Source: Ricinus communis (taxonomy: Eukaryota > Streptophyta > Magnoliopsida > Malpighiales > Euphorbiaceae). Taken from it: a stretch of 64,000 bases of DNA. The notes beneath the pieces were generated by a model that did no database searches, was not told where the DNA came from, and saw nothing but the letters and a program-made list of their open reading frames with translations. The stretch covers positions 25,548,802-25,612,801 of the forward strand of contig NC_063258.1 in assembly GCF_019578655.1 (NCBI RefSeq), read 5' to 3'. How positions within the stretch are numbered: the first letter of the stretch is position 1; every line of letters begins with the position of its first letter. This document shows positions 1-12,722 of the stretch, one piece after another. The position numbers were made by a program, and so were the translations under genes.

Positions 1-590
1 CGATACAGCTGGTAGCTAATAGTTGATGACTTATAAATTAAATCGTTTAATAAAATTTTATTAGTGGTTGCTGTTAGTATGTTAAATGACTATTAAAGGT
101 ATAATTTATCATTATTATATTTTATTTAAAGATATAAATTAATAAAAAAAATTATAATAATTAAAATTTTTATAATTAATTTTACCAAATTAACATCTAC
201 CAACTATCACCGTATTAATTACGAGTTACAAAATGTGTTGATAATCCAAACCAAAAATGCCAATAATATCTTAAATTAAAGCATTTCTATCTAAATAAAG
301 AAATAAAATCACCATCAATTTAACATGATTTTTACTTTATCCTTCTTAAATCAAAGTGAAATTATAATAAATTTCAAACTTAAATTAGTACATTACTCTA
401 GTAAGAACTCCACCATTTTTATTTTTTCAAATTACACATTCATTTAATCCATTTATTTTTCCCATATGCCTTTCCTCCATCAAACACACAGGAAGTCTTT
501 AATTTATTTATGATGGCAGTGTGCTGATGATGACAATCATTAATTAAGGATGAGAGTGGACCCAATTGATTTAAAAAACACAAAACACAA

Positions 591-610
591 ACACACACAC
601 ACACACACAC
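591..610. repeat. (AC)10 microsatellite
   Basis: Ten uninterrupted AC units, preceded by imperfect ACAA units. A short cysteine/valine-rich reading frame on the minus strand here is only a translation of this repeat. Confidence 0.95.
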
Positions 611-1238
611 TTTAAATTTAAAATAGCAAACCTCCCCTCCTTTGGTAGTTTTACTAAAATCCAAGGGCAAAATGTTGTAAGAAAGTAAAGTAAAGTTCAA
701 AATTGGTGTCTTTCATTTTAGCTGGCACTGTCTCTTGACTTCAAATTCTAGCTCAAGATTTTCATCAATCCTTTGAGTACTCTTAACACTTCCATGTTGA
801 ATCAATAATTCATTTAATACACACACAAAGAGCCATTAACTTATAACTATTGCTTTCATATGTTGTTATTTTAATCAATTTTTCATTTCTCTCTCAAATA
901 TTTTATACTAGCAATTAAGTTTGAAAATATAATCCATAATCATGGCCTGATGATAAATGATTAATCTCGAATTAAAATTTATATTTTATTTTATCTTTTA
1001 CTTTTTTACCCCCGGTTTAAAAACTAAAATTAATAATGCTTCAGAAAATAAACTAATTTAACCTAATTGAAATTTACTAATACAAAACATCATGGGTTTA
1101 GTTATGGGTCACATTTACATTCATTAATATCAGATAAAATTGGTAAATTTCAGATAATAACAGGTGAGAAATTAAATGAATGAATAAAAAAGAATCAAAT
1201 AACTGAATTTAAAAAAAAAAAAAAGAAGAATATGGTGA

Positions 1239-1247
1239 TGACGTGGC
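1239..1247 (+). promoter_or_regulatory. TGACGTGGC, G-box/UPRE-like bZIP site
   Basis: TGACGTGGC contains the ACGTGGC core of ABRE/G-box elements and also fits the TGACGTGR unfolded-protein-response consensus. It lies roughly 300 bases upstream of the likely transcription start of the clathrin-assembly gene. The identical nine bases recur at 8649-8657 upstream of the BSD gene. Function is inferred from the motif only. Confidence 0.35.
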
Positions 1248-1664
1248 AAAACTAGGAGGAGGAGAAGAATGGAAGAGAATGTAGAGAAGGGAAAAGGGCA
1301 AAAAAAAAAAAAGAAAAGAAAAAAAGAAAAAGAAAATCATCTAAATAATTGACCTCTTTTAGGAGGCAGCAGTAGTGTTACTCTGTACTACAACTTTCTT
1401 CTGACACAGAACAGAACATTAATAATTTAAAATATTATTTATTATTGAATTTCATTTCTTTTTAAAAAGGAAAAAGAATATATAATAATATTTGTACAAC
1501 GACGCCGACGGCCCAACCAAACCGAACTCTCTCTCCTCTTCCCCAGCTCAAAAATTCCCATTCATTTTTCTTCAGCGCTCTCTCATTTGTTGTTGTTGTT
1601 GTTGTTGTTCTTCTTCTCGATTCCTTGATATCTCTCTTTCTCCCTCTCTCCAATTCAGCCTCAG

Positions 1665-2172
1665 GTAATTGAAAATCACCTCTTTTGATTTATATATTTA
1701 TTTTATATTATGGTTACGTGTTTTCTTTAATTCAATTCTTGAATTGCCAGATGCTCTTCTTTTCTGTTTTCTTTAAAATCTTTGTTTTTTAGGTCATTTA
1801 ATTTCGTCTTTCTTTATCTTTGATGGTTTTAGTTTGTCTTCTTCTTTTTTTTTTTTTTTTTTTTTTAAAAGTTTGATTTCTTGTTTTATTTTTGACTTTG
1901 CCATACTGGTAAAACATTTCGGCTCGTTGTATATGATTTGATTTTTTTATTGAAAAGGAAAATCACTAATGAATGGTTATCAGATTGGATCTAAATTCTT
2001 GTAATGTGAAACTTCAAGTCAAAGGCTCTAAATCTTGATGATACTGTATGGTGTATAACTGTGAAAGAGTGAATTGTTGAGACTTATTTAAACTAAATGA
2101 TGTAAGATTGATTGATAAGACTTTATGGTGTACCATTTTGAATAGAGAATTTTTTGCGGTGGGTGTTTGCAG
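1665..2172 (+). other. 5'UTR intron of the clathrin-assembly gene
   Basis: A CT-rich leader with a TTG microsatellite (about 1588-1610) ends in CTCAG followed by GTAATT. A TTTGCAG acceptor ends at 2172, 25 bases before the start codon at 2198. A 508-base leader intron fits the layout of plant housekeeping genes. This is a sequence inference with no transcript support. Confidence 0.6.
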
Positions 2173-2197
2173 ATTTTTTGATTGGGAGGGAGAGAGA

Positions 2198-5100
2198 ATG
2201 TCTGGAGGTGGTACTCAGAAAAGCATAAGGAAAGCACTGGGGGCCCTTAAGGACACTACCACTGTTTCATTGGCCAAAGTTAATAGTGATTACAAGGTGT
2301 GCTTTATATCAAATCATTATCCACTTGTGCATGTATGGTCATTCTAAGTTTAATTTGGTTTGCTTTGGTTTTGTAATTCTTTAGGAATTGGATATTGCTA
2401 TAGTTAAGGCCACAAATCATGTTGAGAGGCCTGCAAAGGAAAGACACATTAGAGGTAAACAACATTTATTTTGACTGTATTTCTTTGGTGCACTGATAGA
2501 GTAAACAGCGAATGAATGGGGGACCTTACACATTTGATATGTATGTGTTATTTTGCAGCTATTTTTGCTGCCATTTCAGCTACTAGGCCTCGGGCTGATG
2601 TCGCTTATTGCATTCATGCTCTTGCCAGAAGGTTATCGAAGACGCATAACTGGGCGGTATGTGCGTCACATTAATACTATTTCTTGATCCAATACCTAGA
2701 GGCATGAAGCAAATGAAATCTATTATGTTAATTTTCCAGATTATCATTCTATTATCTTGCATAGAATGAGGATCCCTTGAATTTATATTAGTGCCTATGC
2801 TTGTGTTTAAATTATTCATGTATATTAGAACTGCCATGTAGCTGGATTTATATAAGCTATAGAAAATGCACAAGTAGTGGCAGTTGTTGGAGTGCTAAAG
2901 AATCCGTTAGATTAATAAAGGCCTAACACTGAAGGAGAGGTTGATGATATCAAAGCCAAGATATGCTTGGTGGATTATGGCGGACAGTGTCTTGTATACT
3001 TTGTATGGCATTTTGTTATTTTTTCCGTAGTTTCTAGTGTATCTGTACTAATTTCGTCCCATAAGAAGGAATAAACAAAAATATATTTTCCCAATCAAAT
3101 GTATGAACCAAATTTTGGTTCTGTTACATAACTTACCTTAATTTGGAAAAGAAAGATCAGTAGTTGTTTCAGCTGTGTGCTGTTATGTCCATCTTGCTCT
3201 AAAACATGGCACTGTAAAAGAGTTTTATTCTCATTGAACTTTCAGCACTTTATCAGTTATGGCTATGATTTTTATCTCTATTTCTATAAAAGGTTCTGAT
3301 TGGCTAAACAAAAATCAGTGTATCAGATGCATTAACTGTATTGGCCTGAATGAGTTATTTTCAGAAATTGATGCTTCCAAAGATTTAATGTTTACAAAAA
3401 AATAAGTCAATCATTTTTATGTATTTTACTTTAGTACATTTCTCTGAATGCTGCTGGTTCTTAGGTTGCATTGAAAACCTTAATTGTTATTCATCGTGCT
3501 CTGAGGGAAGTGGACCCCACATTTCATGAGGAACTTATTAATTATGGCAGAAGCAGAAATCATATGCTTAACATGGCTCATTTCAAAGATGATTCCAGTC
3601 CAAATGGTATATTCTTTATTCTCTTTTCCCCACTCTTAAAAGTATTATCTTGTTAAATAATTTCTTTATGACATCTAGTGTTGTGCGTTGGGCAGCATGG
3701 GATTATTCTGCCTGGGTTCGCACTTATGCCTTATTTTTGGAGGAAAGGCTTGAATGCTTTCGTGTCCTGAAGTATGATATTGAAACAGATCGACCTGTAA
3801 GGCCTATCATTACCTATCCTACAGTTGCATATTTCAATCATTTTTTTTCTTATCCTTATTGAATATCGTCATACGTACTCTACTATGTACAAACTTGAAA
3901 ATTTGTTAGTTGGGAAATTGTGCTATGCTGGTGTGAAATCATGGCAACTTTTTTTCTCATCCTCTGATGACATATAATTAAGTGCTATCCTTAATTTTTC
4001 TAAGTTCTGATGGTTATTAAAGGCATTGATAAAACCCTGATGCAGAGAACTAAAGATCTGGACACAGCTGAACTGCTGGAGCATCTTCCTGCCCTGCAAC
4101 AACTTCTATTCCGTGTTCTTGGTTGTCAGGTAATTTTGGAGCCAGCTCAAATCATTATAGTGGATTTCTGTCATTTGAATTGCATCTCACATTTAAATGC
4201 AAATGGCATGCTTAAACCTAAAATTTAGCTGTTGCCTTTTGTTGGTTCATTTGCTTTTAATTTTAATGAGGATGGTACTTTTTTATTCTGTTGCAGCCGC
4301 AAGGAGCAGCAGTTAATAACTTTGTCATTCAGTTAGCGCTTTCGTTGGTAAGTGAAGTTTCTCATCTTGCTTCTACCTTGTGTTAGCTGGACTGATTCTA
4401 GGATGGGATTGACTTCTTATACCTGATTGTCATCTCTGATATTAGGTTGCTTCTGAAAGTGTCAAAATATATCAAGCTATAAATGATGGTACTGCCAATT
4501 TGGTTGATAAGGTAAACATAACCTTGGTTCTTTAGGTCAGAAGCTTGAATATTCAGCAAAGCATCTAATTATTATAAAACTATCAATGGCAGTTCTTTGA
4601 AATGCAACGTCCTGATGCCATGAGGGCTCTAGATATATATAGGAGAGCTTGTCAGCAGGTAATTTTTTGAGATGTATTTGCATTGACGGTTAACCCATCT
4701 TCCAATTCTTAATGTTCCTGAAAAATAACAAGATCTATTTTAATGGGGATGCTTTTGAACTATATATGCATTCAGGCGGAAAGACTTTCAGAATTTTATG
4801 AGATATGTAAGAGCATGGATATTGGCCGCGGAGAAAGATTTATTAAGATTGAGCAGGTTCTTATTATCAATCCTGGTGCCTCCTGGAATTTTTCTTTTTT
4901 ATTCAAAAAATTAATCCTCGAATAAATATTTTTGATATGAAGCCTCCGGCATCGTTCCTACAAACAATGGAAGAGTATGTGCGAGAAGCTCCACGAATGT
5001 CAGTTCGCAAAGAACAGGTATTAGGATGCTTTCTGTTTTATGAATTCTATTGGATGAGGTGAAAATAGCACAAGATTAAGATCATATCTCACTGATCATT

Positions 5101-6806
5101 AGGAACTATATGAAATGTCCAAGATTAATATCTAAAAAACTTTCCAACTGGTTTTTTGGCACTTGGCTGTGCAAGATTAATATCTAAAAACCTTTCCAAC
5201 TGATTTTTTGACACTGGGCTATCTTAATAGATTAATATACTGCTTTTGTTTGTTAATACTGTCCAAGGTGTTCTAAAGCTATCATGAATATAATGTTTTT
5301 GACTTTGACATACTAACACGTCATTTGAACCTTTTATCAACAAATTATGTTAAAGAATTAGACGACAATATCTTCTCTAAATTATGTGCAATACTGTAGA
5401 TATGTGCAACTCTTTGTTATATTTGTGAAGTCCTACTTTCCTAGTATGGCGCCCATATATATCCACTTTTTGTTGGTGCATTAAGCTGTCACTTCCCTTT
5501 AGATCTTGCAATAACTATTAGAGAATTTAATTGATAATCAAGCAGGTTGTTGAAAACAAAATTACTGCTCCGAAGGAAGTATTAGCTATAGAATACAAAA
5601 AAGAACCAGAAGTGAAGGAAGAGCATCCACCATCTCCGCCTCCTCCTGAACCAGTAAAAGTTGAAGTGCCTGTTGTTGAACCGCCTGACTTATTGGTAAG
5701 TAAATTTTTCTTTTGCTTGGGTGAAAAATACTTTTCTTCTAAGGACATCCAATAGGTTTCGTGGTTTCCTTACATGCTGCTTTTCCCTCTCTTTGGATTG
5801 GTAGGGCTTGGATGATCCTGCTCCGGTTGCTTCACAACTAGATGAGAAGAATGCTCTGGCTTTGGCTATTGTTCCAGTCAGTAAGTTCTTTTTAGATTGT
5901 CTGGCTTAATCTTACATGTTGAACAAGGGCCCAAAAAGTCAATAGTTTACCTCAGTTTGGATTTTGATTAAATAAAAGGACCATTATGCTTTGTTCTGAG
6001 TAATGTGTTGAATTCCATGTTAGGAAGAGTAAATCCTCAAATCATCAAGAAGCAAAAGAAACTAAGAGCATGGCATTTTATTTTAATTGGATATACAATA
6101 TTGGTAGTTTGCTTGCTTACTGCTGGAAAACCTGATATTTTCTTGTGTGGTTTCTGTTGTTTTAGCTGATCAACCCAGTACGACTTTCCCAAGTCAAGCA
6201 AATGGTACAACAGGTTGGGAATTGGCACTTGTTACAGCTCCAAGTTCTAATGAAAGCGCCGCGGCTGCTAGCAAACTGGTATTTATGCTGATTTTAGTTA
6301 CCTTATTTCTTAATGTCGTATAAGAACAATATCAGTTGGTTGCAAACTATCTCAACTTAGTGTGCATGCACAAGATGTGTTTGTGCTGTTCTTACTAATA
6401 CTGACATGCACTAATCATGTCCATTAACAAGGCGGGAGGGCTAGATAAACTCACCTTAGACAGCCTATACGATGATGCAATCAGAAGAAGCAATCAGCCT
6501 GTGAGCTACAACCCTTGGGAGCCAGCCCCAATGAATGCTCCCATGACGCAAACTGCACATGATCCTTTTTTTGCCTCCAATGCAGTGGCTGCACCACATT
6601 CAGTACAGATGGCTGCTATGGCCAATCAACAGCAGGCCTTCATGTTGCAGCAGCAACAGCAGCAGCAAATGATGATGATGATGGGGCCACAGCAACAGCC
6701 GTCAAATCCATTTGCAAATCCTTATGGAGCCGGTGTCCATACATATGGCTCAGGTATGCCTATGCCACCTGTTCAAGCCTACAATCCATATTCGAGCCTT
6801 ATGTAG
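2198..6806 (+). CDS. ANTH-domain clathrin assembly protein (AP180/CALM-like)
   Basis: Fifteen exons give 548 residues: 2198-2296, 2385-2454, 2559-2656, 3465-3606, 3696-3796, 4046-4129, 4297-4347, 4446-4511, 4593-4658, 4776-4856, 4943-5017, 5546-5695, 5805-5880, 6166-6278, 6432-6806. Frame is continuous across every GT-AG junction. Residues about 25-290 form the ANTH phosphoinositide-binding fold, with [19 protein letters not shown] at the N-terminus and [16 protein letters not shown] after it. The C-terminal half is unstructured and carries a proline-rich stretch, a DLL clathrin-box-like motif (PPDLLGLDD), a DPF motif (HDPFF), an NPF motif (SNPFANPY) and a glutamine/methionine run. Family role: recruits clathrin and AP-2 to PI(4,5)P2 membranes during coated-vesicle formation. 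It most resembles Arabidopsis At5g35200 (PICALM3 class), recognised from memory. The start is chosen because the ANTH N-terminus begins there. It appears intact. Confidence 0.93.
5121..5224. repeat. 52-bp tandem duplication in intron 11
   Basis: Two adjacent copies of about 52 bases start at 5121 and 5173. They share the AAGATTAATATCTAAAAA start and the TTTCCAACTG core and differ at several positions. The repeat is entirely intronic in the clathrin-assembly gene. Confidence 0.8.
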
Positions 6807-8648
6807 TTGGTTTGCATGCGAGACACATTCTTTTTCTGGAAATACTGGAAAGAAAGAACAAGGGGATTGATCAGCATCAGATTTTGGGACTGGGGAAGAC
6901 TAGACAGTTTGTACCATATGTTGTGTATGTGTAGTAGTCAATTAGAATGAGATTCTTCTTTAATAATTAGCAGGAGGAAGGGTTTTGGGTAGTGATTATT
7001 TACATTGATGAAAATTAGCAATAATGCTTTTGAAACTACTATAGTTTATTCAACCTGCTATATTGTTTATTATGGTTGAGCAGGAATTTTATCCCTCCCT
7101 ATTCCTTTCCCTGCTAAGATTTACCCATAGATGATAGAAATGATTTGTAATCTCTGTGATTATTACCACATTTATGTAATGAACAGATGTCAAGTTTGAT
7201 TTGTGGCTCCTATATTCTTTTGGTTTTTGAAACAGCAGTCTTCACTATTGGGTTTCATCTGCCTTTTCTTTTTCTTTTATATCTGTTTTCCATGAAGTAA
7301 TGCCGCAGTCGCTGTGGCTTCAAAATCAATTTTTAAGAATTTTCGTCTCATTGGTTGTAGCAGACAAAGCTGCAACTCCCTTTTGTTGTAGCAGCAGACA
7401 AAGGTGTAACTTTCCCTTGAGCATTACATTTACTTGAGTGAGGGCACCTATCAGTGAGAGACTTTAATTTTAAGTTGCTTTGAATTTAGATCAGTAAACG
7501 CTTGGCTTTTGAATGTATATTTATGTTGGCCATGTAAATGAAACATGCCCTCTGCTGCGGAATGCCTTTTGTCCTTGATGCTTCTTAAATTGGCAAGTCA
7601 TTGTTGATGATATCTGATGAGAGTCTTTGCCTGTAGCTTATTGTTGCCTGTGTTGTGTTGTGTTGAGGTGGTGTTCCTTAATAGAAAGGGGAATACATCT
7701 TTTATAGAATGTTCCATTTGAACGTTGAGTTGATTTGATATTTAATGTAAGACAAGGGACGGATAATGGCAATTTATATATACTTATAAAATTATCTTTT
7801 TTATTTTATTTATTTATTTCTTCTTCTTCATAATTATTACTATTATTATTATTATTATTATTATGGGGAAAAGAAGATGTGGTAATATAGAAAAAAGAAA
7901 AGTGTCCGACTTGTATGAATTCAGCTTGATTTTTAACTGAATTAACCGTTAACTTGATCTTAGTTTTAGACTAAGTTGACTGATAATGTTAATTAACTTT
8001 GTTTAAAGTATTCACTTATATTTTGTTCAGAAAAATAAGTATTCAATTACATTAAATGATAGTTGAGATTTTAATTTGAATAGACTGATATATCTATTTT
8101 TAAATATTGTATCAAATAATTTCATTTAAATAATTTAACTATTAATTTATTATAACACATTTTAAATGGGTGAGAAAAAATAAATAAGAGGAACCTAAAT
8201 TTGGCAATAGCAATAGTAATCGTATTTGATTTTAGTATCCTCGGGACTTATTTTAGACATTGGAAATTCTGATTAGATCAATTTAACTAATTTAAAATTA
8301 CGTAGATGAAATAGGAGAAACTTTTTGAGTTTACTTAAATTCTTAATTTTTTTAAATATATAATTTTATTAAATATTTTTCTAAAAAAAAAATTCATTGT
8401 TTGTAAAATTTATATATAATACCCTCTAATTTAATTTTAGATATATAATAAAAATATAATTCAATAAATAAATAAACGTATAAAATATCAAACTTAGATT
8501 ACAAACTTTATATTAAGAAAAAATTTCTTAAGCTCAACATAATTAGGAAAAAAGGAAAAATCTTTCAAGTCATGCATATAAAGATTTCAGTTTCCAGCTA
8601 TACGGTAATCAAATATCATCATTAACAAATCAACAACAATCTATATGC

Positions 8649-8657
8649 TGACGTGGC
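8649..8657 (+). promoter_or_regulatory. TGACGTGGC, second bZIP-type site
   Basis: Identical to the nonamer upstream of the preceding gene. It lies 262 bases before the BSD start codon, just upstream of a (TA)n tract. The position suits a proximal promoter element, but binding is inferred only from the ACGT core. Confidence 0.35.
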
Positions 8658-8689
8658 GGTGAACTAACATAGTATTAACTGGACTAGAG

Positions 8690-8692
<3 letters not shown>

Positions 8693-8729
<37 letters not shown>
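8693..8729. repeat. (TA)n microsatellite
   Basis: About 18 uninterrupted TA units in the probable proximal promoter of the BSD gene. Such tracts are usually length-polymorphic. Confidence 0.95.
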
Positions 8730-8731
<2 letters not shown>

Positions 8732-8918
8732 ATAAATATCACAACTTTTTTTATTTATAAAAGAAAAAAGAAAAAAAAAAAAAAGAAAAAGGAAAAAGAA
8801 AAGCTTACCTAAAAGACAGAACAAAACAGCTTCTGCTTCAGAGTACCTAATCTTTGCTCTTCTTCTTCAATGTCATCTCTCTAGAAAGAAAATTATATAT
8901 ATAAAAAAAAAAATCACA

Positions 8919-11900
8919 ATGTCTTGGCTGTTCAAGTCATTCCAATCCAGCGATCCAGATTCATCATCATCATCATCATCTCCAAAAGACGACATATCAG
9001 TAATCAGCGACTCAATCAGCCGGCAATTACGGGGCGTAGCGAATTTCCTGGCACCGCCTCCATCACCGCCGTCTCCGTCTGAAAATAAATCAGAACCGTT
9101 GGATTCTCAGTCGCAGGCTCTTCAAGGGATCCGAAATGATCTAGCGGAGATAGGAGGGAGCTTGAAAAGTGGCCTCTCTTTACTTTCTACTAATAAGGCG
9201 GTTACTGAGATCTCTAAATTTACCTCTAGTTTATTGCAATTTCAAAGTAATAGTAATTATCGAGATAACGATGATGATTATGAGGATGACGACGATGACG
9301 TGGCAGGAATTACAAATGAGGTTATTGATTTTGTTAAAGAAATTTCTAGCAGACCTGAATGTTGGACTGATTTTCCATTATCACTACACTACGGTAAAAT
9401 TTTATTATTTTAGTAACAATAATAATTATGTTCTTTTTTCCCTTAATGTTAGTCACTTAATTTATTTGTTGTTGGATACTAATTTGAAGTTATTGAAAAT
9501 AATCATCCATTAAGATTCTCTGGTTAAAGAGAAAAAGGAATCGAAGTAACCTAGAAGTTGAACTAGAGCAGAAAGTAATGTTCCCAAGTTTTAAGGCCTT
9601 ATTTTGGAATAAATTATGTGCAAAATTTATTTTTTTTCTCTTTTTAAGTTGAAGGAATTCGGTTGTAACAAACTATGAGGTTTCCAAACATGAGAGAGTT
9701 GATAAAGTAGATTAGAATTAAATTCTTGCAATTTTTAGAATTTAGAAAGAGTGTAACAGAGGATTTAGATAGTTGTTTAGGAGGTTTGTTATCATTAGCA
9801 GTGTGCCAGATATGATATCCGCCTTGTGCTGCTTTTGGCTGAGATATTAATGGGTGAAGATGCATTAGAAGTAATGCTCATGTCTGTATCGGTTTTCTCT
9901 TTAATAGGTTTGGTTAACAATCACAGGAATAGCCTAGCTATAAACTAGTGAAGCTTGGCAAGTTCAGTTACTAAATGTTAACGGCAGTGGTTAAGTGTGT
10001 TGAATTTTAATTCATCATTTCATGGAGCTCTCTTGTGCATTTCTTTTGTGTTCTGGATGGAGTTTTTAATCAAATTGATATTGCCTATGTTGTTTGTTCA
10101 GCTCTTTGGCCACTTTATCATACATGTTTTAAGGCATGATATTTGAACATGGAGGTGACATTATCACTTCAAATCATTTAGAAAACCTTTGAACATTTTG
10201 GTAGATATTTGAGTTTGACCTGCTCAGCATTTTTTACTTGCGCTGAATTCCAAACGACATTTATATGAATGAGAATGTAGTTCAGTCCCATTTTACCATA
10301 GTAAATAATCTTCAGGGCATTCCTTTCTGTTTTTATCCTCAAAATGAATGGAGATGCATGGAATGGAATTGAAGAATATGTATGGGAAGAAAAAGCATTT
10401 TTCCTTGCTCAAGGATATTATGCTTTAGCTTTTGTTGCATTTTGGTTCTATTAGTCCATATACTTTGGTACTGTCTACAATGGAGTTAATAGGTTCTATC
10501 TTGCACATAATTCATGTATCAGTTCTTTTACTGCTCTCACATAGGAGAGATCCTGCTCTAGAACTTCTTTTGTATTGGGTTGGCAGCCCCTAGGAGCCCT
10601 TACGCTTAGTCCTTTTTTTATCATAAAAATAAGTGATACATTTTCTATTGATGCTCATTTAGCAATAGAAAAACCAAAGGACTACACAACTCTGAATCTT
10701 GGTCTGCTGTATTTTGCAGATTTTAAAATGTCTGATGCTCAGAGGGAACATGCTTCAATTGTTGAACATTTTGTTCCCAGTTTGAAAGCTCTTAGAGCTA
10801 ACCTACATGGTCACATGGGGGATGAACAGTTCTGGTTGATTTATTTTATATTGTTGCTTCCAAGATTGAATGAACATGACATTGAGATTCTATCAACTCC
10901 CCAGGCAAGATCTCTTTCTCTATACTCTACTTTATTCTCATTGTTTTTATTTTTCAAGCATCTATATGTTTTTCTCATTCCCCTGCATTGTTTTGCATGT
11001 ATAGTAGGGCCTACAAACTTCTGTTGGTCATGTCCTCAAGTACATGAATCTGATCAAAGTGCTGCCCTTTTTTGTTTTTGTTTGTCCTTTCCTTTGAGAG
11101 ATAGAACAACTATTAATGAAGCTTCTCTAGCCATTCATATGAATGAAACCACAATGGATAGTTCTCATAGTTATTTTTGTGCGCTGAACTGACATGTCTT
11201 TTTACTTTCTTATTGAGCTTACCATATATGTTTTTTCTATTGGCGTAAGTACGTACTATATCAGTTTATCACATGGAGACTATAGCTGCAACTAAGTGCA
11301 ACTCATATAGAGTTCAAATGGTTTCTGATTCTTATGCGTTTGTGTATGTTATCATATTTTTTGGTTCTGAGCTATTACTTCACAAATTTTTCAGGACTCA
11401 ATTAATGATTAAATGTTCAATTAGGATATATGTTCAACCAGGTATCTGCTTCAAGTGTCATATGGCTGTAGTTCCATAAATTGGATAATTTTCTCCCTTC
11501 CGTGCCTTGATTATTCATTTTCTGTTGCTACATTTCCGAACATAATTGGAGCTTCCTAGCAACTTTTTCACATAGAGGGGCTTATTCTAATCCTAACATT
11601 GGCATCAGAACTGAAGATTTGATCATTGGGTTGGGGGGGAGGGGAAATAAACGGAAAAAGCAAAGAAGATGGGAGGCTTAGGTGGGAGAATCATGAGCGC
11701 AGATGTAATTCTTACTTGGTCAACTGGCCATCAAAGCAGTTAGTAGACCTTAACTCTGGGGAAAGTGAGAACCAAAATGGTTTCCAAGTTTGAATATTGG
11801 AAATTTACTTTTTGTTGAGGGTTTTGTTTTGGCATTATAAGCTTGAAGTTGCACCTTCTCTATTTCTTTTCTTGATGGAACAGGTTATTATTTGCTTTAT

Positions 11901-12722
11901 GTTGCCTATCCTCTGAAACTTTTACAGGATAATGTACTACTAAGGTCTTAGGTTCTGATTTCCATGCTAATGTTTTGTTTCAAGAATTTAGCTACTATAA
12001 TTTGCCAGTCATGCTTAACTGGTGTGTGATATTGGATTTTAGGCATTCTGTTCGAGTTCATTTGATTATTTATCATCTAACATGAGATTCAGGTCAGGTT
12101 GGCTTGGTTATGTAAGAAATATATGATATGTTACAACATCCTTCTTATAATAATAATACTTTTTATCTTTTTAATTTGCCTGTTGGTTCACATGCAGATA
12201 GTTGAAACAAGAAATATACTTCTGCAGAAGCTGCAAAACAAGAAAAATCTGAAGGTGGAGAACTCTGATCCTGCCAGTCTTCATATATCTCAAGATAGCA
12301 GCAAAATAACTGAGAGATCAGAGGACAATATCCCATCTCAGGGTAAAGAGGTCACTGAGATTGCAAATGCAACTGGAAGGTTAGAGATTGATGATGAAGA
12401 GAGTGCTGATCAGTGGTTGAAAGAGACAGAGATCAATACAGACACCACCCTGGATGGACAGAAAAAACTCGAACATGAAGAGGATGTGTCATTTAGTGAC
12501 CTGGAGGATGATGACAACGATCTTGCAAGTAGACTATCAGGTTCTAAGAAAGCACAAGAAATTACTAGGGTTCCTTCACCCAGTGGATCTAGTGATTGGG
12601 TCCAGCTGAACGAGAGTTCTGAGACTCAGGCTGGTCTGCAAAAGGCAAGGCAGTCTATTTCTCGCGAGAAAGATTCAGATGGTGAGTCCAATGATTGGCT
12701 TAAAGTTGATGACTTTGACTAG
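8919..12722 (+). CDS. BSD-domain-containing protein
   Basis: Three exons (8919-9393, 10720-10904, 12198-12722) give 394 residues. Exon 1 encodes MSWLFKSFQSS, a serine run, the ISRQLRGVANFLAPPPS segment typical of plant BSD proteins, an acidic DDD-rich patch and EISSRPECWTDFPLSL. Exon 2 carries the core of the BSD fold, with the diagnostic Phe-Trp pair in DEQFWLIYFILLLPRL (about residue 200). Exon 3 is acidic and ends in DWLKVDDFD. BSD domains occur in TFIIH p62, synapse-associated and DOS2-like proteins. The precise role of this plant subfamily is not established to my knowledge. Frame joins cleanly (HY-DFKMSD at junction 1, STPQ-IVETRN at junction 2), but the second junction needs a GC donor (CCAG|GCAAGA). 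Introns are about 1.3 kb each. Confidence 0.88.
9590..9735. repeat. Fold-back (MITE-like) repeat copy 1, BSD intron 1
   Basis: The segment running from AAGGCCTTATTTTGGAATAA through TTATGTGCAA to AAATTCTTGCA resembles two segments in CNOT10 intron 1 (about 58,990-59,215 and 59,605-59,820). Its ends are imperfect inverted complements (TGCAA... / ...CTTGCA), and the inner segment shares a GAGtTTcCCAAACaTGAGA-type block. Family name and exact boundaries are unknown. Confidence 0.5.
10905..12197 (+). other. GC-AG intron 2 of the BSD gene
   Basis: The exon ends CTCCCCAG and is followed by GCAAGATC instead of GT. The acceptor is ACATGCAG. Only this join keeps frame and gives the family-typical STPQ-IVE junction. 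The donor otherwise matches the strong consensus (CAG|GCAAG), as known plant GC-AG introns do. Confidence 0.75.

Larger units (their letters stand above)
1..1499. other. AT-rich upstream region, no gene seen
   Basis: No coding frame with family resemblance is visible on either strand. The stretch holds a perfect AC dinucleotide run (591-610), an A-rich tract (about 1205-1340) and a bZIP-type motif TGACGTGGC at 1239-1247. The last few hundred bases are probably the promoter of the clathrin-assembly gene that follows. Confidence 0.6.
6807..8918. other. 3'UTR of clathrin-assembly gene, then intergenic DNA
   Basis: The probable 3'UTR runs to about 7190, where TTTATGTAATGAAC-type AT-rich signals resemble a plant poly(A) region. 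The rest shows no convincing coding frame. It contains an ATT repeat (about 7839-7863) and a long TA run (8693-8729), then the promoter and leader of the BSD gene. The leader ends in A-rich and CTTCTTCTTC tracts. Confidence 0.5.

Noticed and set aside
440..700. Minus-strand 86-codon frame with a valine/cysteine run
   Set aside because: The run is a translation of the AC microsatellite. There is no other coding feature.
2108..2197. Upstream in-frame start for the clathrin-assembly protein
   Set aside because: The open frame extends upstream, but it crosses the probable 5'UTR intron acceptor at 2172 and the ANTH family begins at MSGGG.
5527..5748. Minus-strand glycine/threonine/serine-rich frame
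   Set aside because: Shadow of the proline/glutamate-rich exon 12 of the clathrin-assembly gene.
10575..11192. 205-codon plus-strand open frame
   Set aside because: Only 10,720-10,904 is coding (BSD exon 2). The rest is intron read-through rich in Phe/Leu.
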